A stretch of 64,000 nt of DNA from Eriocheir sinensis (GCF_024679095.1 NW_026111761.1:291061-355060), one strand, 5' to 3'; shown: positions 13,795-26,090, counted from the stretch's first letter. Numbers and translations are program-made. The notes: generated from the letters alone by a model not told the origin.

Positions 13795-13995
13795 AAACTA
13801 ACTAGCGAATGAACTAACTGATTAACTACGCGTGATGACTGCTCACTAACTAATGACTCAATGAACTAATAAGCTAACTAATGGATGAGGTAACTGATTA
13901 ACAAACTATGGGTGATGACTGCTCACTAACTAATGACTCAATGAACTAATAAACTAACTAATGGATGAAGTAATTAACTAGCTGACTGACTAACA
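13795..13995. repeat. ~90-bp repeat of ctaactaatga motifs, two to three copies
   Basis: 'gatgactgctcactaactaa' and 'tgactcaatgaactaataa' occur twice about 85-90 bp apart, embedded in CTAA-rich sequence. Confidence 0.7.
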
Positions 13996-14274
13996 GGGGC
14001 ACCATAACTCAATACAAGCTTAGGTCAGTGCTCTCAGATGTTTCCGCCCCTCTCATCAACTGTAAGTTCTTGGCACAAAAAAAGGATCACGTTACCACCA
14101 GGGCCAGTCAGTAAACTACCCCAGGTCAAGCCAGTAAAATTTCCACATATCCCCTGACTGGAATAAATGTGAATGACTAACACCTTTGATATCTAAAATG
14201 ATTCTAGCACCGGGTAGCGAGGCCGAGCGATGAAAGGCACTAATATATACTAGACAGGAATGTAAGGAAGGCCA

Positions 14275-14656
14275 GTGTGGAAGGAGTTCCTTATCTCTTG
14301 TCTTCAACCCCGATGACCAACTACATGATTTCCTGCTCAAACTCAAGACCAAAGCTGAAGAGAAAGGAGCAGGGTGTCCCGCTGTAGCTGATATGGAGCA
14401 GAATAATGATAAAATTGATAATGGTAGCGCTTCTACTTCATCCGTGGTTGCATCTGTCACCGGAAAGCCTAAATTCAACTGTTCCTATTGTAAGCGAAAC
14501 AGTCACGTCGCTGACTATTGTGAAAACGCCAGGGAGATCCGAAGGCAGAGTGCAAAGGGGGACACGCAGGAGTTTGGAAACGCTGCGCCGTCCATTCCTC
14601 AAGCCGTGCCGCGGGTAACAACACTGGCAAGTACTGTCTGTTGTTCACAGCACTAA
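14275..14656 (+). CDS. Gag-like zinc-knuckle fragment
   Basis: An open frame running from upstream of the first ATG (NPDDQLHDFLLKLKTKAEEK) into a 87-codon ORF starting at 14393 contains the CCHC zinc knuckle CSYCKRNSHVADYC (C-x2-C-x4-H-x4-C). This motif is typical of nucleic-acid-binding Gag proteins of LTR retrotransposons and of some LINE ORF1 proteins (family knowledge). No protease, integrase or reverse transcriptase follows in a recognisable frame. It is therefore a fragment, or a domesticated knuckle gene that I cannot identify. The frame stops at a TAA near 14654. Function is not assigned beyond probable nucleic-acid binding. Confidence 0.4.
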
Positions 14657-15760
14657 TAGTCATGGTACTGATGAGTGTTTCTCTGGGACAAAATTGAAGA
14701 AGCAGCAGGCAGGTGGGCATGGAAAGGGTTTGCGTTCCGGGGAAGCCGAATGCACTCCCAAAACTGACCCGGGGTAGGAGGAACCCAGCCAGGTCTTCGA
14801 AGAAAATGAGACTGCAATTGGGCCTGACGATACGAGTACCTTAATAGAGTCTGTGGTGCAGTCAGCCTAACATTATGGCACTTCAGAGTAAAATTGGGTC
14901 CTTTGAAAGCTTCCTTTGCCGACAACCTCAGCGCTGCAGTTGATGTGTTGTCAGAAGACGTACATGGTTTTAAAATAAGCGTTGCATGGAGTTTGCTAGA
15001 GCCTTTGAGCCTCTGACCTAGACCTTTGTGGCGTGACCGGCGATAGTCTCAATGTCCTTGGTACAGTTTGTTTACCTGTGAGTTTAGGCAAAAGACTTGT
15101 TATCATACACTTGGAGTTTTACGTGGCGTCAAACTTTTCACTGCCATCTGACGGTCTTTAACTATTGTCGTCACTGAGGTCCAACCACATGGTAATAGCC
15201 CCAGATATTAATACAGTAAGGTGGCTGCAAGGGAGATGTTATAGGGCCATGGATAAACCTGTGCGCCTCGCCTCTCCCCGGGCAAGAGCCAGCAGGAGCC
15301 ATGTCTACCTGGTCCCGGTACACGGCCCACAATTCTGGCTTCGCTAACATCCAGGGAAAACTAACTAAGGGAGTTGTCCATACGCCCGAAGACTAGGCCA
15401 AGGCAATAAAAAATGGTGTTGTAACAATGCTATGTCCACCCATTATAGTTACATGGCCTGCGACTGTGCCTTTGGCTATGCCGAGGGTAATATAACGAAC
15501 GAGGGAGTCGTCATTACGCCCATCGACTACAAGGAGGCCACAAAATCTCCAGTTGTAGTTAGTTTTCCAGGGATTAGAGCGACGCAGCAGGACTTCCTAG
15601 ACTACTGTGCCCTTGGATTATTCATCACCAAATGTAAGGCACCGGGCACACCACCTTCAAAGACTGACGCAAGATCCTGCATCGTCTGGGGTCTGGTGAA
15701 GGGGCCTGCTCATATTATCAAACATTGTCACACACACACACACACACATATGTATTGATG
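14657..15760 (+). other. Unassigned region with interrupted frames
   Basis: Two plus-strand frames, at 15165-15347 (60 codons) and 15432-15758 (108 codons, with DCAFGYAEGNITNEGVVI and DYKEATKSPVVVSF), have protein-like composition but match no family I can name. They may be the decayed continuation of the zinc-knuckle element at 14275-14656. The second frame runs into a CA tract at its end. Confidence 0.25.
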
Positions 15761-15764
15761 AGGC

Positions 15765-15900
15765 TTTCCTAGGAGTTTTTGGCATTTCCAGGGGTAGTTT
15801 TGTGACCCTGGTGGTAGTTTAACCCTTCCTCTGTACCGTGAACCTAAACACACAAATTTGATATGGCTTTCATAGGAGTTTTAGGCATTTCCATGTGTCA
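15765..15900. repeat. Diverged copies of the 105-bp minisatellite
   Basis: 'aggctttcctaggagttttt', 'ggcatttccaggggtagttt' and 'cttcctctgtaccgtgaacc' match the 7436-8425 unit. One and a half copies are present, dispersed 7 kb from the main array. Confidence 0.75.
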
Positions 15901-15996
15901 TATCCCTGAATATTTTGGCTTTCCTTGGGGTAGGATTACACAAACACACACACACACACATACAGAGATAGATAGATAGAGGGGGTGGGAGGGGAA

Positions 15997-16224
<228 letters not shown>

Positions 16225-16324
16225 GTTCTTGTCAATAACATACATACACACACAGCCTAAAAAAAATGTACATGAACCCACTGAAACCACACGTACACAC
16301 ACACACACACACACACACACTTGA

Positions 16325-17750
16325 TTAATGTCTCACTAGCACAAGGGAAGGCACCAAGAGACTGGAAGAGGGCTAACATCGTCCTAATACATAAAGGAGG
16401 AAGTAAGGAAGACCCATTGAACTATAGGCCAGTGTCATTAACAAGTGTAGTAGCAAAGATGTGTGAGAAAATTATAAAAAAAAACCAGATGGGTTGAGCA
16501 TTTAGAAGAAAACAGTATATTAACAAATAGCCAATTCTGATTCAGAGGAGGACGGTCTTGTGTAAGTAATCTGATCAGCTTCTATTTAAGAGTAATTGAT
16601 ATAGTACAGGAAAGAGACGGTTGGGCAGATTGTGTGTACCTGGACTTAACGAAGGCGTTTGATAAAGTACCACACCAGCAATTTATATGGAAACTTAATC
16701 ATGTTGGAGGTCTGGGTGGTTCAATATTGGATTGGATTATGGACTTTTTGACGAAGAGAGAAATGAAAACAGTAATCAGGAACAATAAATCAAGCTGGAT
16801 GGTAGTGACGAGTGGAGTCCCTCAAGGATCGGTGCTGGCTCCGATTATGTTTGTAACTTATATTAATGACATGACAAAAGGGGTGACAAGCTATATGAAT
16901 ATGTTTGCTGATGATGCTAAAATAATGAGGAGGGTGGCTAATGAAGAAGACTGTGTAGCCCTGAGCCAAGATCTCGACAGAATAAGCGAATGGTCACGCA
17001 AATGGGAAATGACATTCAGTACAGAAAAGTGTAGCGTGATGGAGTTTGGTAAGAGCAGCAGACGAATATCGGGGAACTACTCTCTGAGTAATGAAAGAAT
17101 CATGAAAAAAACTGAAGAAAAAGATTTGGGAGTGATCATAACAGACAAGTTATCCTTTGGAAAACATAGACCGGATAACTGGGGAAACATACAATCTTCT
17201 TAGAAACATAAAAGTAGCATTTACATATTTAGATGAAGAAATGGTGAAGAAACTAATAACATCGATGATACGCCCAAGACTGGAATATGCAGCATTAGTG
17301 TGGTCACCTAGATTGAAGAAAAAACTAGAAAGTTGTAAAGAATACAAAAAGCAGCGACTAAATTACCGGAAACTCTGAGAGAACATACTTATGAAGAAAG
17401 ACAGGAGAAATTAGGACTAACAACACTGGAGAGCAGAAGAGAGAGAGGGGACCTAATAGCATTGTACAGGATACAAGAGGGATTGGAGAAATTGGACAGG
17501 GAAGACCTAGTGGTACGTGACAGAAGTGTGACAAGAGGCAATGGTAAGAAATTGAAGAAGAGCGACTGTAGGAGAGACACCAAGATATACAGTTTTCCAT
17601 ACAGAAGCATAACAACATGGAACGGACTGACAAGGAGACTGTGTGTGCAAAAACAATTCATGAATTTAAAGCCAAACTGGATAATAAGCATTATGGAGAC
17701 GGGACAGCACGAGCCTAGTACGGTTCTTTTCCTGTATTTCACAACTAGGT
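16325..17750 (+). pseudogene. CR1-like LINE reverse transcriptase, truncated and frameshifted
   Basis: Read in pieces, the plus strand encodes the RT fingers (LNYRPVSLTSVVAKMCEKII), the palm box [25 protein letters not shown], the catalytic FADDAKI, and the thumb. The 189-codon ORF at 16634-17203 holds the core. Frameshifts near the A9 run at 16477, near 17155 and near 17345 break the frame. The endonuclease and 5' end are missing, which is the usual 5' truncation. The 3' end 'ctaggtaaatacacac' runs straight into a CA microsatellite, which probably grew from the element's simple-sequence tail. The VPQGSV-type motifs and FADD fit CR1/L2-group LINEs. Not functional. Confidence 0.85.
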
Positions 17751-17752
17751 AA

Positions 17753-17812
<60 letters not shown>
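17751..17812. repeat. (AC)n microsatellite at a LINE 3' end
   Basis: About 60 bases of AC directly after the LINE terminus 'aggtaaatac'. Confidence 0.95.
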
Positions 17813-17814
<2 letters not shown>

Positions 17815-17984
17815 GGCTCTTTGTGTCGTCAACTCCCTCCCTCCTGCTACTGACAGTCTCCTGCCTCTGGGCATGGAATAAAAAAAGGGTACAAACATTT
17901 ATAACCTGGTCTTTGGTATGCATTATTTCTCAGTGAATTTAAGGTATTTTTAACAGTTATAATATGGATGTTTGAAAAGCCTCT

Positions 17985-18245
17985 CCTAGAACTTGCCGGG
18001 ACTGTTTTGTGATGGTGGTGATGGTTTTACACAGCCTCGGTGCCAAGAAATGGAGAGTCACACATGAAAATCAGGATAATCTATTCTGTGGCCTTGAAAA
18101 TAGTTATATAGGAGCTAGAGACGCTTATAAATATGGACCATGAACTGTCTTGTGAGGGTGGTGATAGTTTTACACGACCTCGGTGCCAAGAAATGGAGAA
18201 CCACCCATCAAAACCCAGTTCATCTACTCTGTGGCGTTGGGAAAC
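17985..18245. repeat. Duplicated ~130-bp block
   Basis: 'gtgatggtggtgatggtttt' and 'gtgagggtggtgatagtttt', each followed by 'cctcggtgccaagaaatgga' and 'tctactctgtgg', mark two diverged tandem copies. Confidence 0.75.
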
Positions 18246-18249
18246 GGTC

Positions 18250-19030
18250 ATATGGCCTCGGAGGTGTAGTAAACGCAAACGATACTATCAAATTTACATT
18301 TAAATGCTTATAAACTGTGTTTTCAACTTGAAATTTAACTTTGAGAGTAAGAGAAGCCAACTCCATCATTCCAGAAAATGGCAAGCGTGTTTTTAAGAGG
18401 AGTGGGCCAGGCAGCCTGTGTGTGCCTTCAACACAACAACACTTTGGATCTCTTCACATTTCATTCCTCTTTCCATCATAATAAGAGACAATGGCACTAT
18501 GTAACGTTCCTAAGACCATAATTACTTTTTCTCTGCTTTTTCTGAGTGGTTAAGGTGTTTGCTAGAATTGAAAGTATATGTATATTTTTTCAGGTGAGCT
18601 GTGCTGGTCTGGGAATGAAACGGACTATAATAATTATATAGTGAGAATAATCTTTTGTTTGTGTGTTGTACTGTTCTGGTAAGTGTGGAGTGAGTTTTCC
18701 TGTATTTCCTGAGCCAGTGCTTGGTGTGGCCTGCCTGTCCCTTAGGGGAGGTGACCTGACCCACACCACCTCACACACACACACTACAAAAAAAAGGAAT
18801 GTTCACTGAAACAATACCAGACGAGGGGGACAGACGGAGGAGTGTGGAAAGTAACAGGAAGAAGACGGAGCTGTACATGGAAAAAAAATGGAGTGTGTGA
18901 TGTGACAGGAAGAAGATGGAGGTGTACATGGGAAAAAAAGAAGGCAAAGAATTTATCACAAAAGAAACTATTGTAGGAATAAACTGAACACAAGAAGGAA
19001 CAAGGAAATTAATGATAAATGAACACTCAC
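18250..19030. other. No recognisable feature
   Basis: Short ORFs only. A local repeat 'gtaacaggaagaagacggag/gtgacaggaagaagatggag' lies near 18850-18930. If the minus-strand exon at 19031-19113 is real, this is its downstream intron. Confidence 0.45.
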
Positions 19031-19069
19031 CAGTCACTCCTGTGTACCACCCTCCTCCCCCTCCTCCTC

Positions 19070-19107
<38 letters not shown>

Positions 19108-19113
19108 CTCGTC
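19031..19113 (-). other. Candidate low-complexity exon (minus strand)
   Basis: On the minus strand 'gatttgttgcag' precedes GACGAG, an (AAC)n run, a GAGGAGGAGGGGGAGG block and 'ACACAGGAGTGACTG', followed by the donor 'gtgagtgttc'. One frame is open and reads Arg-Thr, poly-Thr, Gly-rich, WYTGVTG. The end of the segment and its donor resemble those of 9193-9264, although the strand is opposite. It may be an exon or a repeat family with exon-like ends. Confidence 0.3.
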
Positions 19114-19114
19114 C

Positions 19115-19815
19115 TGCAACAAATCAGGTTAGGAATTAATGGACTGTGTAAACATTGATCCTTGGTGCCATAACAATAGTACATTCTGTTCACGTCAAAA
19201 CAGCACCATTAAAACCCTGAGCCTGAGCCCTGCTGTAACATGGCTAAGTCCTTCCCTGCCATGTTACCCTCACTCTTGTAACATATCCCAGCACACTTAT
19301 CAACAGCTGGGAGGCCTTGGCTATTTCCTCCTGCCTAGGACTTGAACGCCTTAAGGGCATCATAGTGAGGGCTGAATAATAGGAAGAGAAAATGTCTATT
19401 ATTTCCCCAAAAAAGTGTACTAGTTCTTTTTTATGCAACAAGATGATGCTATTGATAATGTAATACCTATCAAACTGTATTTTTAGATCCCAAAAACTAG
19501 TCAAATGGAGAGGGAGGGAGGGAGAAAATGACTATAGAGGTGAGGGAAGAGAGAAAGAAAGGGAAAGAAGGGAGGAAACAGAAAGAGGGGAGAGAAAGGG
19601 AGCGTGAGGGAAAGGAAGGGAGAGAAAGAAGGAAAGGGAGAAGGGAAGAACGAGAAGGGAGAGAAAGAAACATTAGGGAATAAATAACAGGAACTGGGAA
19701 AGACAGGAAGAAAGAGGGAGGAGGAGGAGGAGGAGGAGGAGGGAGAGAGGGAATGAAGGGAGAGAGAGTAGGGTAAGAAAAAGGGAGAGAAAAGGAAACA
19801 TGGAAATATGGAAGT
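19115..19815. other. No gene; purine-rich stretch at 19505-19815
   Basis: 19115-19500 shows nothing recognisable. 19505-19815 is strongly purine-biased (gagggagggag, aggaggagga) without a fixed period. The long minus-strand frames that start here belong to the adjacent 28-bp array. Confidence 0.5.
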
Positions 19816-19819
19816 GCAG

Positions 19820-20370
19820 GCAACAGCACCTCGATATTGGGGAGCAGATGAAAGCACCTGATATTGGGGAGCAGATGCTCGACAGCCACTTGGAGCCTGG
19901 GAAGCAGATGAAAGCACCTCGATATTGGGGAGCAGATGAAAGCACCTCGATATTGGGGAGCAGATGACAGCACCTCAATATTGGGGAGCAGATGACAGCA
20001 CCTCGATATTGGGGAGCAGATGAAAGCACCTCGATATTGGGGAGCAGATGAAAGCACCTCGATATTGGGGAGCAGATGAAAGCACCTCGATATTGAGGAG
20101 CAGATGAAAGCACCTCAATATTGAGGAGCAGATGACAGCACCTCAATATTGGGGAGCAGATGAAAGCACCTCGATATTGAGGAGCAGATGAAAGCACCTC
20201 GATATTGAGGAGCAGATGACAGCACCTCGATATTGAGGAGCAGATGAAAGCACCTCGATATTGAGGAGCAGATGAAAGCACCTCGATATTGAGGAGCAGA
20301 TGAAAGCACCTCGATATTGAGGAGCAGATGAAAGCACCTCAATATTGAGGAGCAGATGACAGCACCTTAA
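19820..20370. repeat. 28-bp minisatellite, about 19 copies
   Basis: The unit is 'gaaagcacctcgatattg' plus 'aggagcagat', with variants ga/gg and tcg/tca. One longer interruption (agatgctcgacagccacttg) lies near 19876. The array ends exactly where the minus-strand LINE 3' end begins. The 200-codon minus-strand frames (HLLPNIEVLSSAPQYRGAFI repeated) are repeat translations. Confidence 0.95.
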
Positions 20371-22043
20371 TATTCAGTTTATTCCCGACGCAGTGAAGTG
20401 ACGGTCAATTTTATATTTGAAGGAGTTGATGGTATTCACATTTACTACTTCTGAGGGAAGATTGTTCCAGTGGCGGATGACTCGATTTAAAAAGAAACTC
20501 CTTCCAATGTCTGTGTTACATCGACTCGACTGAATGGGTAAACCGTTATTTCAAGTTCTTGAGTTGGTTTGCAGTTCAAAGAATTTGGAGTAGTCGACGT
20601 TATTGAACTTTTTCAGATACTTGAAGACTTGAATCATATCCCCTCACAGGCGTCTTTTCTCCAATGTAAAGAGATTGAGTCGCTTGAGTCGTTCCTCGTA
20701 CAGTTGAGCCCTGAAGGTTGGAATCATCTTTGTGGCGCGTCGTTGAATCCTTTCCAGTAAAGCAATGTCCTTTCTGTAATTGGGAGACCAGAACTGTACT
20801 GCATACTCGAGGTGCGGTCTTACCATGGAATTATACAGGGATAGCATCACGTCTGGTGTTTTACACTCGAGGTTCCTCGCTATGAACCCGAGCACAATGT
20901 TGGCCTTGTTGTTTGCTTTTTTACAGTGATTCGCGTGTTTCAGGTCACTGCTGATAGTGACTCCAAGATCCTTTTCCTCCTGCATCGCTTGCAGAGGTCT
21001 CCCATTCATGATGTATGTGTGGTTACTATTTCTGGACCCAATGTGCATGACTTTGCATTTGTCAACATTAGAAGACATTTGACATTTTTCCGACAATTCT
21101 ATAATGTGATTGAGGTCTTTCTGAATGATTTCGCAGTCGGTCTTTGTGAGGGCATCTCCACCCACCTTGGTGTCGTCAGCAAATTTCGATATTGTGGATT
21201 TCAGTCCTGATTCTAGGTTGTTGATATATATGATAAAGAGGATGGGTCCCAGCACTGACCCTTGAGGCACTCCACTAGTGACTGGAAGCCAATCGGAAGG
21301 CTGTCCGCTGAGTAATACTCGTTGTTTTCTGCCGGTGAGCCAATCTCTTATCCACGCGATCAGATTGGCTCCAACGCCCGCCGAGTGCAGTTTCTTAACC
21401 CGTGGGCTTCGGCTATGGGAAAGCCGAGAAGTGGCCGAGAAACGGCAACATTACACTGCATTTTGAGACTAAGAAAAGAGCATGGAACGTGTATCAGAGT
21501 ACACTACTCATAACCATAAAGCCGTTTATAATATTTATTTATACTCAAACTCCATTATTTTTGGGTGGTGTTTGTTACAAATTAAACAGACTCGTGACGC
21601 GTGGCATCTAGCCGAGAGTCGCTTGTTGTCTACTTTAGAGAATTTGACAAGTGATTCCTGTATGGATGGCTAATTCAGTCTGCCATGACCTTACAGCACC
21701 ACCTATGACAAATAAGCCCACCTTAAGATCAATCACACACCACAATGACCCAGGGCATTCATGGTGGGTTGCTCTATGCCGCCACCGCCTACAGTTAGCT
21801 CGAATTAGGCGTTTTGAGCCAAGCCCCATACGGGGTCCGTCGTTTCAGCGGACCGACTCGCGGGAGCCCAAAAATGGGTCCGCCGACGCTGCCGGGTTAA
21901 GGAGTCGCTCGTGTGGTACCTTGTCGAAGGCTTTCTGAAAGTCCAGGTATATAACATCACTGGGGATGTGGGCATCCCAGTTCTTATATATGCCTTGGAA
22001 GAAGTCTAATAAATTCGTTAGGCAGGAGCGCTTGTTTCTGAAG
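20371..22043 (-). pseudogene. CR1-like LINE, 5'-truncated, split by a MITE
   Basis: Reading down the minus strand from 22043: SDTQHGFRNKRSCLTNLLDF, then YLDFQKAFDKVPHERLL. The reading is interrupted by the TTAA-flanked insert at 21399-21896 and resumes with [35 protein letters not shown], the catalytic FADDTKVG, the thumb and a C-terminal domain (YNSMVRPHLEYAVQFWSPNY, KMIPTFRAQLYEERL). The frame ends in DRHFTASGIN near 20371. The 208-codon ORF at 20644-21270 is the longest open piece. Endonuclease and fingers are missing on the 5' side, where the purine repeat begins. The motif order and C-terminal region fit CR1 elements. Some frame breaks lie near 20570-20640. Non-functional. Confidence 0.88.
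21399..21896. mobile_element. piggyBac-like MITE (TTAA target duplication)
   Basis: The 498-bp insert is flanked on both sides by TTAA (21395-21398 and 21897-21900). It begins CCCG and ends CGGG. Removing it with one TTAA rejoins the LINE reading from HERLL to the GVGANLIAW region. TTAA duplications with CCC...GGG ends are the hallmark of piggyBac elements (family knowledge). The inverted match beyond the first four bases is weak. No transposase is present inside. Confidence 0.75.
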
Positions 22044-22045
22044 CC

Positions 22046-23225
22046 ATGCTGAGTGTCGGAGAAGGGATGGGAAGGGAAGGGAAGAGAAGGTTACGGAAGG
22101 GAAGGAAAGTGAAGGGAAGGGATGGGAAGGGATGGGAAGGGAAAGGAAGGGAAGGGAAGGGAAGGGAAGGGAAGAGAAGGAAGGATGGAAGGTTTTTGAA
22201 GGAAGAGAGGGTTAGGAAGGAAATGAAGGATAGGATGGGAAGGATGGGAAGGAAGGAAAGGATGGGAAGGTATGGGATGGGAAGGAAGGAATCGGAAGAG
22301 GATGGGATGGGAAGGAAGGAAGGAAGGATGGGAAGGATGGAAGGAAGGGAAGGATGGAAGGAAGGATGGAAGGGAAGGAAGGAAGGGATGGAAGGAAGGA
22401 AGGAAAGGATGGGAAGGAAGGAAGGGAGGGATAAGAAAGAAAGGGAAAGAAGGGATGGGAAGGAAAGGATGGGAAGGAAGGGATGGGAAGGAAGGAAGGA
22501 AAGGAAGGATGGGATGGGAAGGTATGGGAAGTGAAAGGATGGGATGGGAAGGGAAGGGAAGGGAAGGGATGGGATGGGATGGGAAGGAAGGATGGAAGGA
22601 AGGATGGAAGGGAAGGAAGGGAAGGGAAGGAAGGAAGGAAGGGATGGGAAGGATGGGAAGGGATGGGAAGGAAGGGAAGGGAAAGGATGGATGGAAGGGA
22701 AGGAAGGGAAGGATGGATGGGATGGAAGGAAGGATGGGAAGGAAAGGATGGGATGGGAGGGAAAGGAAGGGAAGGAAGGAAGGAAGGAAAGGGAAGGATG
22801 GGAAGGAAGGAAGGAAAGGATGGGAAGGAAGGAAGGAAGGAAGGGATGGGAAGGGAAAGGGAAGGAAGGTATGGAAGGGAAGGAAGGGAAGGAAGGAAGG
22901 AAGGAAGGAAGGAAAGGAAGGGAAGGAAGGAAGGAAGGGATGGAAGGAAAGGAAGGGAAGGATGGGAAGGAAGGAAAGGAAGGAAGGGAAGGGAAGGATG
23001 GGAAGGAAGGATGGGAAGGATGGGAAAGGAAGGAAGGAAGGGATGGAAGGGATGGGAAGGAAAGGAAGGGAAGGGAAGGGAAGGGAAAGGAAGGGATGGG
23101 AAGGGAAAGGATGGAAGGGAAGGGAGGGAAAGGAAGGAAGGAGGAAAGGAAGGAAGGGAGGAAAGGAAGGAAGGGGAAGGAAAGGAAGGAAGGGAAGGAG
23201 GAAAGGAAGGGAAGGAAGGGAATTA
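22046..23225. repeat. GGAAG/GGAAGGAT simple-sequence block, ~1.2 kb
   Basis: The plus strand is almost entirely purine, built from ggaag, ggaagg and gggat units with no long period. All frames are open or nearly so on both strands (Gly/Arg/Glu/Lys on plus, Pro/Ser/Phe/Leu on minus), giving spurious frames up to 384 codons. It starts exactly at the 5' truncation point of the CR1 fragment. A CT tract follows at 23258-23289. Confidence 0.95.
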
Positions 23226-23252
23226 TGCATTATTTCAAAAGCCAATTGTTAC

Positions 23253-23290
<38 letters not shown>

Positions 23291-23414
23291 GGTGTGACCT
23301 ACCCGTCAGTCTAATGCTTGAAGAGTCCCAATGTGAGGCTGTGTGTGTCCCGGGATGAGCAGGCTGTCTTGCAGGGTGTGGTCGCTGGGCTCTCCGGGGC
23401 GGCTGGACGGTTCC

Positions 23415-24090
23415 TACGGAAAGGGAAGCTTGGGAGTGATTTTGCCTCTGAAAAAATAAAGAATTTGGGTGTTCATAACCCCTTGACTGCTAATTTCCTA
23501 CAAGAATACATCACAAAGCTGCAGGAGTGGAACAAAAAGTGGCTGCTACAATTCACGGAAGAAAAATGTAAAGTCCTGCACCTTGGGAGGGGATATCCAG
23601 CACACCAATACCACATGGGAAATACTCCACTATCCACCACAGAGGCAGAGAAAGACCTGGGAGTGTATGTTACCAGGCTACCAGTGAAGGGATATCCAGC
23701 ACACCAATACCATATGGGAAACACTCCACTATCCACCACAGAGGCAGAGAAAGACCTGGGAGTGTATGTTACCAGGCTACCAGTGAAGGGATATCCAGCA
23801 CACCAATACCACATGGGAAGCACTCCACTATCCACCACAGAGGCAGAGAAAGACCTGGGAGTGTATGTTACCAGGCTACCAGTGAAGGGATATCCAGCAC
23901 ACCAATACCACATGGGAAACACTCCACTATCCACCACAGAGGCAGAGAAAGACCTGGGAGTGTATGTTACCAGGCTACCAGTGAAGGGATATCCAGCATA
24001 CCAATACCACATGGGAAACACTCCACTATCCACCACAGAGGCAGAAAAGACCTGGGAGTACAGGTTACCAGGCTACCAGTGAAGAAAAAA
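23415..24090 (+). pseudogene. LINE RT fragment amplified as a 99-bp minisatellite (plus-strand copy)
   Basis: An open frame reads NPLTANFLQEYITKLQEW, NKKWLLQFTEEKCKVLHLGR, then five units of 33 residues (GYPAHQYHMGN..., LSTTEAEKDLGVYVTRLPVK). Unit starts at about 23591, 23690 and 23789 give an exact 99-bp period, so the frame is kept. The last unit has a deletion and shifts frame. The leading part is the connection/thumb region of a non-LTR RT. The upstream part of the 254-codon ORF (SPNVRLCVSRDEQAVLQGVV) is not recognised and may include a different LINE segment. This is the opposite-strand partner of 8433-8962. Confidence 0.82.
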
Positions 24091-24094
24091 TGAT

Positions 24095-24910
24095 CGCAGC
24101 GGACAGGTGAGGTACCAAATCTAACCACAACCTAAACTAAACTAATGCACTAATTCTTTACAAGAGGTCCTCCCTCCTAAAATGGGGAAAAACCGAAAGT
24201 TTACGGAAACTTCCCTGTGTTATGTTTGGCGATCAGAGGAAAATGAGAGGAAGTGAGAGGTGAGAAGTGGAGAGAGATGAGGAGAGAGGTGGAAGAGTGG
24301 AGAGGAAGGAATAAGGGAGAGGTTTACTATCGCAAAGGCCATTTATCGTCGGGAATGTTATGACAGTACGGTCAGAGAGGTCACCAAATCCATCAGGCCG
24401 GCCTACAGTCGTCTGAAGGCGTCCTTGTTCAGAGCCATGAGTGTGTCCCACACAGGAGGGAGGCGAGTACGAAGGCAAAGGGCAGACGGTTAAGGAAGTT
24501 GGTGCAGGGAAGACGTTGAGGCGGACGAACGACCGAGAGCCCGAGGTGTTTATAGACCCTGACGGTGTAAGATCCGTTGAAGTTGTGTTCTTACGTGTTA
24601 TAGTGCTCCGCATGTTGTACTTGTATGTACGTCAAGCAGTCGGACACCTGACGGTGTATTATAATGTGTTATACTGATCCGTGTATTGTCTTTTGTATTC
24701 GACTGGACAGTAATCAGTTATCACTGATGTATAAACGCAGTGATGAGAATAGATGATTCTCAGAGTGTGATGGTTACATGTACTTCATACTGACAGGTTT
24801 GATCCATAAAACTAGAGACCACATCAGACAGGCGGGACTTTCCTTAACAATCAACTGACTGCGGTTACACGTCCCGCGCTGCATATTTCTGACAGCTTAC
24901 ACCGTGTGTC
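24095..24910. other. No recognisable feature
   Basis: Short ORFs only. 24230-24320 is purine-rich and 24540-24700 holds two similar 'gacggtgta..atgttgtac' phrases. No motif identified. Confidence 0.45.
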
Positions 24911-24912
24911 CA

Positions 24913-25055
24913 ATATATTTAAACTACTCCAACCTAACTTTACATAGCCTTCTAGTGGGGTGGGGGGGCTTCACCCCTCTCGACCCCCACCCTGCTATGA
25001 AGACTGAGTGAAATTGCGTGGTTTCTGTACGTGGCAAAAAATCCCTTGAATATAT
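24913..25055. repeat. Copy of the ~130-bp dispersed satellite
   Basis: It carries 'atatatttaaactactccaa', 'cctaactttacatag', 'ggggcttcacccctctcgac' and 'gactgagtgaaattgcgtgg', which match the units at 36.5-38.5 kb. The copy is cut at its TTAA by the left end of the piggyBac-like element. Confidence 0.85.
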
Positions 25056-25514
25056 TTAACCCTTAAACACATAACCTATTAAATTATACACTAGCACATG
25101 CGGGGTCCTTGCAGACCAACTTTTAAAAAATGAAAAAAAAAACTTCTAATTGCATTTTATTCAAACTAAAAGCAGCATGGGCAATGGCAAACTTAATCCT
25201 GTTTCTGGAGAAACAAATATATGTAAAGATTGATAAGTAAGTATTAGATTGGATAGCCCCCAAAATCTCCAAAACTCATGAAAAATAATACACCTGTTCA
25301 CAATACATTTTGTATCAGGCCCTCCCATGCAAGTACTCCCATGTAGCGTGTCCCAAGTACAGCCTGGGAGTGTGGGATGCAGCTGATGTACCCCTAACAT
25401 TCTGGCACCACTGCTAGTTCTGAGGCAAGCTATCAAAAAAGTTGATATTTTATTAGTGCAAAAAAAAAGTCTTTGGATTATTTTTGTACAAATGTACATT
25501 AGTACAGTTGCAAT

Positions 25515-26090
<576 letters not shown>

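Noticed and set aside
19497..20342. 200-codon frames with repeated HLLPNIEVLSSAPQY
   Set aside because: Translation of the 28-bp array.
20926..21210. 94-codon plus-strand frame
   Set aside because: Antisense shadow of the CR1 RT at 20644-21270.
22091..23245. 384-codon Pro/Ser/Phe/Leu frame and four Gly/Arg/Glu/Lys frames
   Set aside because: Produced by a purine-only simple repeat that rarely encodes stops.
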